This document shows positions 58,455-64,000 of a stretch of DNA of 64,000 nt, in pieces. The notes under the pieces are model-generated. The model was given only the letters and a program-made list of their open reading frames with translations, was not told where the DNA came from and ran no database searches. Numbering within the stretch: the stretch's first letter is position 1; each line of letters opens with the position of its first letter. The DNA is taken from contig JABSOW010000001.1 of the NCBI GenBank assembly GCA_013215465.1, positions 62,001 through 126,000 of the forward strand, written 5' to 3'. Origin of the DNA: Colwellia sp. GTDB lineage: Bacteria; Pseudomonadota; Gammaproteobacteria; Enterobacterales; Alteromonadaceae. The position numbers and the translations under genes were made by a program.

Positions 58455-61400
58455 TTACTTCAATACGGCCAGTATTGCTTCAACAGGATGCCTTGCTTTT
58501 AACTCAGTTAATCGTTTTATCTGAGAGCGACAGGAAAAACCAGTGGCTAAAATTTGTGTGGTATTAAGGTCTGCTAATTTAGGTTGCCAACTGAGATTAA
58601 ATAACCCTTTTGAGTTTTCTAAATTAGATTTTTCGTGGCCATAAGTACCGGCCATGCCACAGCAACCAACACTCACTTTTTCTAACTGTAAACCAAAATG
58701 ATTAAAAATAGTTAGCCATTCATTTTCACTATTCACCAGTGCGGTTTTTTCGGTGCAATGGCTAAACAGTTTAAAAATCTGCTTTTTATCATTTACATTA
58801 TGATTGAGGTTAAGTTTTGTCTCTTTTTTGATAAACGACAACAACCACTCATGTGCTAACAATACCTCAAAATCACCACGTTTATCGCCTAAAGTTTTCG
58901 CGTATTCATCACGATAACAAAGTACCATTGAAGCATCCATTCCTACCATGGGGATATTTAATTGTGCTAATTGATTTAAAAACTCACTTGATGATTTAGC
59001 CGTAGCAGCAAAACGTGCTAAAAAGCCTTTAACATGTTGCGCCTTACCATTGGGTTTGAAAGGTAATAAAATAGGCTCCAAGCCTAGTTTTCTAATTAGC
59101 GCCATCATGCTCTGGACGGTATTAGCATCATAAAAGGAAGTGAAAGGGTCTTGCACAATTAGCACATAACCGGCACGTTGTTTGTCAGTTAAATATTGGA
59201 GCTTGGTTAAATCAAACCCTGAATATCCCGCCTTTTTCACCTGTTTTTTCAATGTCGGTACACTTAATAATGGTGTATTAACATAACCAATGGTTTTTGC
59301 AGATAAGACGTCGTAAGCTTTTAAGCTTAAAATACTGTTAACCAGTTTTGGCGCTTTTGCCATCAGCGGTGCTAAAATTTCAACATTAGCAACCAGATGA
59401 TCTTTTAATGGTCTTGGATAACGAGAGTGATAAAGATTAATAAAGCGACTTCTAAAATCAGGTACATCTACCTTAATTGGGCACTGGCTAGCACATGCTT
59501 TACAGGCTAAACACCCCTGCATGGCTTCCATGACTTCATGAGAAAAGTCATCTTTATTTTCATTTTTATCAATAAATGCAATTTTAAATTTAGCAATACT
59601 GCTATCGAGTAATTTTTTTACTGACCAGTTGCTGATGTCTTGCTCTAATGCCAATACATCAACACCCTGTTTTTCTAATAAACGTAACCATTCACGCATT
59701 AAGCCAGCACGACCTTTAGGTGAATGACGTCTATCACTGGTAATTTTACTCGACGGACACATCGGGCTATCAACATCATAGTTAAAACACAAACCATTAC
59801 CGTTACAGTCCATAGCAGCGGTAAAAGACTCTTTTACCTTTACTGGAATTTGTCTGTCATAGTAACCACGTTTAGTGTCATCAACACTGACTAACTGTTC
59901 GTTAGAATCTATTGGGGTACAAATTTTTCCGGGATTCATTTTATTTAACGGATCAAACACTGCTTTTATTTTTCTCAGCTCGTTAAATAATTGCTCACCA
60001 AAAAATTCTGGGCCATATTCAGAGCGATAACCTTTACCATGCTCGCCCCACATTAAACCGCCATATTTTGCGGTAAGCTTAACCACTTTATCCGATAAAG
60101 TACGCAGTAACTTTTCTTGTTCTGGGTCACACATATCAAGAGCTGGACGCACATGTAACACGCCTGCATCAACATGACCAAACATACCATAATGCAAGTT
60201 ATAACCATCAAGTAACGCTCGAAATTCAACAATATAATCAGCTAAGTTTTCAGGCGGAACCGCAGTATCTTCGGCAAATGCTAAGGGTTTTTGACTACCG
60301 TCAGTGTTGCCTAATAAGCCTACTGCTTTTTTACGCATCGCATACAGTTTATTTATGCTGCTTAAATCAGAGGTAACTTGATAGCCAATAACGCCACCAC
60401 TTTTATTATTATCAAGAGTATCATTGGCAATAGCTTCATCTAACCCTTGCGTTAATAGTGCAACTTGCTCAGCTAATGTTGCAACACTGGTGCCATTAAA
60501 CTCAACAATATTAATACCATCCATTACCTTGCCTGGCACATCAGTGATTAAATCACTGACGCTATGCCAAACTATATCTTGCTTAGCTAAGTTCAATACT
60601 TTGCTATCAATAGTTTCCACCGATGTCGCTTTAGCGCGTACTAAAAAAGGTGAATGGCGCAATGCCGAATCAAAACTGTCATATTTAATATTGATAAGCG
60701 TTTTAGCTGGGCTAACCGGAGTAATATTAAGTTTTGCCTGACAAACAAAGGCCAATGAACCTTCAGAGCCAGTAATTAAACGGCTTAGATCAAAGGTATT
60801 TTCGTCATCTTGTAAAACATTTTCTAAGTCATAGCCGGTCAAAAAACGATTTAAACGTGGAAATTTTTCTAAAATAAGTTGGCGATTATCAAGGCTTGAG
60901 GCAAGAACTTGCTTAGTTATTTTACCATGGCTGCTGTCTTCTTGTGCTAATGATTGTGCCTGAGCAATGGTCATCGGCGCTGTATTGAGTAGTTCGCCAT
61001 TCGCTAAAACTGACTCAAGCGCTAAAACATGATTAGAGGTTTTTCCATAAACCAAAGAGCCCTGCCCTGATGCATCGGTATTAATCATGCCGCCCACAGT
61101 CGCGCGATTAGACGTAGATAAATCGGGCGCAAAGAAAAAGCCATGAGGGCGTAAAAAATCATTAAGTTGATCTTTAATAACACCTGCTTCAACTTTTACC
61201 CATTTTTCTTCCACGTTAATTTCTAGCACTTTATTCATATACTTAGATAAATCGACAATAATACCTGGCGTTAAACTTTGACCATTAGTGCCGGTACCGC
61301 CGCCACGTGCGCTAAATTTTATTTCGCTGTATTGATCTTCATTTGAGGTTTTGGTAAGTACGACAATATCTTGCTTAGTACGAGGGTGAATCACCAGTAC

Positions 61401-61556
61401 AGGTAATTGCTGATAAACACTATTATCAGTAGCAACAGCTAAACGAGCGCTATAACTAGCATTTATATCGCCAGTAAAATTATTATCTTTAAGTGATACG
61501 ACAAAATTTTCATAAAGAGAAGGAAGATGCGTTTTATGATCAATACGGGGTAGCAT
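58455..61556 (-). CDS. ydiJ: D-2-hydroxyglutarate dehydrogenase YdiJ (FAD / Fe-S oxidoreductase)
   Basis: About 1030 residues. The start is placed at MLPRIDHKTHL (61556) by similarity to E. coli YdiJ; open sequence reaches 61613. Domains: FAD-binding PCMH with SARGGGTGTNGQSL near 82, FAD-oxidase C-terminal domain, a 4Fe-4S motif CLACKACASQCP, and a C-terminal CCG domain with SVGCCGMAGTYGHE. It oxidises D-2-hydroxyglutarate, linking serine synthesis to the respiratory chain; the assignment of substrate follows the E. coli enzyme. Confidence 0.9.
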   Translation of the reverse strand: MLPRIDHKTHLPSLYENFVVSLKDNNFTGDINASYSARLAVATDNSVYQQLPVLVIHPRTKQDIVVLTKTSNEDQYSEIKFSARGGGTGTNGQSLTPGIIVDLSKYMNKVLEINVEEKWVKVEAGVIKDQLNDFLRPHGFFFAPDLSTSNRATVGGMINTDASGQGSLVYGKTSNHVLALESVLANGELLNTAPMTIAQAQSLAQEDSSHGKITKQVLASSLDNRQLILEKFPRLNRFLTGYDLENVLQDDENTFDLSRLITGSEGSLAFVCQAKLNITPVSPAKTLINIKYDSFDSALRHSPFLVRAKATSVETIDSKVLNLAKQDIVWHSVSDLITDVPGKVMDGINIVEFNGTSVATLAEQVALLTQGLDEAIANDTLDNNKSGGVIGYQVTSDLSSINKLYAMRKKAVGLLGNTDGSQKPLAFAEDTAVPPENLADYIVEFRALLDGYNLHYGMFGHVDAGVLHVRPALDMCDPEQEKLLRTLSDKVVKLTAKYGGLMWGEHGKGYRSEYGPEFFGEQLFNELRKIKAVFDPLNKMNPGKICTPIDSNEQLVSVDDTKRGYYDRQIPVKVKESFTAAMDCNGNGLCFNYDVDSPMCPSSKITSDRRHSPKGRAGLMREWLRLLEKQGVDVLALEQDISNWSVKKLLDSSIAKFKIAFIDKNENKDDFSHEVMEAMQGCLACKACASQCPIKVDVPDFRSRFINLYHSRYPRPLKDHLVANVEILAPLMAKAPKLVNSILSLKAYDVLSAKTIGYVNTPLLSVPTLKKQVKKAGYSGFDLTKLQYLTDKQRAGYVLIVQDPFTSFYDANTVQSMMALIRKLGLEPILLPFKPNGKAQHVKGFLARFAATAKSSSEFLNQLAQLNIPMVGMDASMVLCYRDEYAKTLGDKRGDFEVLLAHEWLLSFIKKETKLNLNHNVNDKKQIFKLFSHCTEKTALVNSENEWLTIFNHFGLQLEKVSVGCCGMAGTYGHEKSNLENSKGLFNLSWQPKLADLNTTQILATGFSCRSQIKRLTELKARHPVEAILAVLK

Positions 61557-61753
61557 GGACATTTTTCTATACAAGAAGGTGAATGGCTTTAAGTATATCA
61601 TGAGCCAATTCATTTTTGGCTAGCTTATTAGCCATAGTAATCGCTAATGTTAAGAACATTGTTAAATACAAAGCTCTTAACAGAAATAACTACAACTATA
61701 AACCCCCTACTCCCCCCCCTACTATAAATAATAACGGTACGTTTTAGCGTACT

Positions 61754-62248
61754 TTATACGGTGATAAAGTCCTCTAAAAACCAAGCAGCAAAATCATGTC
61801 TACCATCAACACGTGCTTTACTATATATCATTGATGCTTGTTGCCTTACCGTTTTTTCTTTGGTATCTCGCACTGCACTGATTTCTTTAAAGCTTAAGCC
61901 TTTTAGCAACAACATAGAGACTTCTTGCTCACTTTGAGTTAATGACCATTGCTCAAATTGCTCATATATTACTTGGCTATATTGAGCTCTAGCGGTAACC
62001 ATTTCATCAGTGATACCTTTTAACTTATCATCACTATGTGCTAGTTTTTCTTTTAAATGGTAAATATTGTTATTAAGTTTTCTGATATCAATAATTAGAA
62101 ATATCGCCACTATGCCTGAAATAATAACAATCATGATTTCTTCAATAATATGCCAAGTGGGTACACCTAACGATATATCAGTAAGCACATCAAAAAAATT
62201 TAATACCATGATAATTAATAAAACAACAGCAACAATCTTATCTTTCAT
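61754..62248 (-). CDS. Membrane-anchored LuxR-type HTH protein
   Basis: The 164-residue protein has two membrane helices (about 4-24 and 34-54), a short coiled coil (about 55-85) and a LuxR/GerE-type helix-turn-helix at 100-160 (LTQSEQEVSMLLLKGLSFKE, then TVRQQASMIYSKA). No receiver domain is visible. Membrane-bound DNA-binding proteins of this layout sense signals at the inner membrane. It is divergent from the TolC/HlyD-like pair, which it may control; that is inference from position. Confidence 0.8.
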   Translation of the reverse strand: MKDKIVAVVLLIIMVLNFFDVLTDISLGVPTWHIIEEIMIVIISGIVAIFLIIDIRKLNNNIYHLKEKLAHSDDKLKGITDEMVTARAQYSQVIYEQFEQWSLTQSEQEVSMLLLKGLSFKEISAVRDTKEKTVRQQASMIYSKARVDGRHDFAAWFLEDFITV

Positions 62249-62386
62249 ATAAAACCCAAATAAAACAGCAAACTAAAATAACAATAGACATTTGTACCAT
62301 AAGGGTAAATTAACATATGTCTAATGAAAAGATACGATAACACCCTATTATGACTGCCAAATTGAATTTTGATAGCAGAATGTTTC

Positions 62387-63649
62387 ATGTTGGAAAAACT
62401 AAAAAGTAAGCTTAGCCGTCATAGTAAAAATAAGGGTAAGCATTTTTACGTTAAAGCAACGTACCCACTTACTGGTTTCTTATTTTTACTACTAAGCCAA
62501 GTCACAAATGCAACCACACAGTCTTTGGCTTCAATAACCTTATCTGACGTACTTGATGCCACCCTGAGTACACAAAAAAGTAAAAACATTAACCGCACAC
62601 CTTTTACAAAAAACAATCAAACAATTACTTGGTTAGCTTCTTCACCAAAATTGGGGGTTAATTATTTTAAAAGTGACCAAGACCAAGGAACCGATGAGCT
62701 TGAAGTAAGCTTAAGTTTGCCTTTTAAATCAACATTACAAACTCAAGTAGATGATGATTTAATTCGTTCAAATAAAACGCTGCAATCCCTTTTTTCACTC
62801 AATAAAAAACTCTATTTTTCAGGGCTGATCAGAACACAGCTTTGGGATATAAAAATAGCCACAACACAAGCGAGCAATATAGACAGAAAATTATCCTTTT
62901 TAGCCCGTTTAGAAAAACAATATCAGCAATTAGTTAAAAGCAGCGAAGTCACTAAGTATCCCTTATTACTTATTCAACAAGAAGTATTAGACGCCCAAAT
63001 AGCGCGGTTAAGCCATAACGAAAATTTGAATGGTTTAATGCTGCAATATCAATCATTAACCGGTTTAAACTATTTACCTCTGTATATTTTCGAAGAAGAA
63101 TTCATCACGGACAAGTTATTAATGACAGCGCATCCTCAAATTCAAAAACTAGACCAAGAGTGGTTTGAATTTGAACGTAACTTGCAACTATCAACGAATA
63201 AGTCAGAGCCTTGGAGCCTTTCGTTCAGCGCTAAAAGACTCGATAACAACACGTTAAATGAAACTCAAGTAGGCGTAGCTATTGAAGTACCTCTTACTTT
63301 TTTCGCTATTGAAAAACAATCTTTATCAAATAAATGGCAACAGGAAAAGAATAATTATGATTTAGCCCGAAGTGCGCAGTTAATTGCCTTACAACAACGG
63401 TTTCAAGGGCTATTGAGTCAGCAAGATTCATTAACTCAAAAACAAACTTTATTGGAGCAAAGTAAAAATTTATCAAAAGCGATTATCCGTGAAACACAAC
63501 TGTTACTTGATGCCCATCAAATAGAACAAGGTCAAGCATTAAGGCGCATGCTCAATGCCTTTAACACTAAAAGCCAATTAAACTTAAACCAATTATTTTT
63601 ACTTAAAAATATCGCCATGTTAAGACAATCTGCAGGAATATCACTATGA
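62387..63649 (+). CDS. TolC-like outer-membrane efflux protein
   Basis: I start at the ATG 62387 (MLEKLKSKLSRHSKNKGK); a TTG start at 62369 is possible. A membrane/signal helix (about 29-45) is followed by long helical, Gln-rich stretches typical of the TolC barrel-tunnel fold: SGLIRTQLWDIKIATTQASN and ALIALQQRFQGLL-like sequence. At 420 residues it is of CusC/CzcC size. The next gene overlaps its stop (ATGA). It should form the outer-membrane channel of an efflux pump. Confidence 0.8.
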   Translation: MLEKLKSKLSRHSKNKGKHFYVKATYPLTGFLFLLLSQVTNATTQSLASITLSDVLDATLSTQKSKNINRTPFTKNNQTITWLASSPKLGVNYFKSDQDQGTDELEVSLSLPFKSTLQTQVDDDLIRSNKTLQSLFSLNKKLYFSGLIRTQLWDIKIATTQASNIDRKLSFLARLEKQYQQLVKSSEVTKYPLLLIQQEVLDAQIARLSHNENLNGLMLQYQSLTGLNYLPLYIFEEEFITDKLLMTAHPQIQKLDQEWFEFERNLQLSTNKSEPWSLSFSAKRLDNNTLNETQVGVAIEVPLTFFAIEKQSLSNKWQQEKNNYDLARSAQLIALQQRFQGLLSQQDSLTQKQTLLEQSKNLSKAIIRETQLLLDAHQIEQGQALRRMLNAFNTKSQLNLNQLFLLKNIAMLRQSAGISL

Positions 63650-64000
63650 AACAAGCCATCAAAATTATCCGAACATTAAAGCAAGTATCGTTAGTCGCAT
63701 GCACTCTTTTATTAATGCCTATGCAAAAGAGCTTAGCTCTTAACATAAATATTGATGAACTTGGTAAGTACAAATTGAATTTTGAACAAATATCATCAGT
63801 CACTACAGTTTCATCAAACGCTTTAATTGCTCAAGTTACCGAGAAGTCTGGGGCTAATTTCTCAGTTTTCTTACCCTTTGATGTGCAGCAAGTAAATACA
63901 TTGGTTACCAATGGACAGCTAGTTGCAAAAAATCAAAAAATTGCTTATTTAAATGGTTATGACGTTCATCACTTTCTCGACGAATTCGAAGCAGCAAAAC
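63646..64000 (+). CDS. Periplasmic adaptor (HlyD/RND membrane fusion) protein, partial
   Basis: It opens at an ATG overlapping the previous stop and runs to the window edge (118 codons). It has a signal peptide (MKQAIKIIRTLKQVSLVACT, later KSLA), then an adaptor-like N-terminus with a beta-barrel/lipoyl segment: FDVQQVNTLVTNGQLVAKNQ and KIAYLNGYDVHHFLDEFEAA. With the TolC-like protein this points to an RND-type efflux operon whose pump gene lies beyond the window. Confidence 0.75.
   Translation, partial: MKQAIKIIRTLKQVSLVACTLLLMPMQKSLALNINIDELGKYKLNFEQISSVTTVSSNALIAQVTEKSGANFSVFLPFDVQQVNTLVTNGQLVAKNQKIAYLNGYDVHHFLDEFEAAK

Noticed and set aside
61715..61732. C-run downstream of ydiJ and the LuxR-type gene as a phase-variation tract
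   Set aside because: It is intergenic and downstream of both genes, so a change in length would not alter a reading frame or a promoter that I can identify.

Overview
The window is AT-rich and looks like a chromosome segment of a marine gammaproteobacterium of the Alteromonadales, most likely Colwellia or a close relative. This rests on the core block (rlmE-ftsH-folP-glmM-tpiA-secG-tRNA-Leu, and pheS-pheT-ihfA), the protein sequences and the base composition. It is an inference from recognition; no database search was run.

Layout. 1-9.6 kb is a defence locus on the minus strand: hsdR, hsdM, a YhcG-type PD-(D/E)XK nuclease, a two-TRD hsdS, and a SIR2-domain gene cut by the window edge. Behind it lie a broken fic gene and a scar ORF made of the two ends of another HsdR. 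9.6-10.6 kb has two small genes. 11.1-38 kb is a catabolic region: a TRAP transporter, an IclR regulator, and a nine-gene minus-strand operon (acyl-CoA ligase, thiolase, FadB-like enzyme, nitronate-monooxygenase-like enzyme, enoyl-CoA hydratase, two thioesterases, etfBA). It continues with a plus-strand operon of three acyl-CoA dehydrogenases, a DcaP-like porin and an unidentified permease. The ligase, FadB-like, thiolase and paired large/small dehydrogenase set matches the logic of the pim (pimelate/dicarboxylate) operon of Rhodopseudomonas. Decayed gcdH and CaiB-type CoA-transferase genes next to it fit a former glutaryl-CoA branch. Five copies of one palindrome (RTTYCRC-N3-GCGGAAT-like) lie upstream of the transporter, both enzyme operons, the porin and the permease, which suggests one regulon, plausibly under the local IclR protein.

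37-39 kb is a graveyard of insertion sequences (an IS200/IS605 remnant, one intact IS200-like element, an IS91 fragment). 39-42 kb encodes a large sensor HD-GYP protein. From 43.2 to 50.2 kb comes the conserved housekeeping block. 50.3-54.2 kb is another decaying stretch: an outer-membrane protein, then a head-to-head deletion scar joining the C-terminal halves of a PafA-like phosphatase and a BatB-like VWA/TPR protein, a broken batD, and a LacI-family tail. 54.2-61.6 kb holds ihfA, pheT, pheS, a small membrane protein and ydiJ. The window ends with a membrane-anchored LuxR-type HTH protein divergent from a TolC-like / HlyD-like efflux pair.

The striking overall features are the number of broken genes (at least a dozen), the shared operator across the catabolic region, a 157-bp IS6-like MITE with an 8-bp target duplication inside a dead EmrB-type transporter gene, and the SIR2 gene closing the restriction-modification operon.
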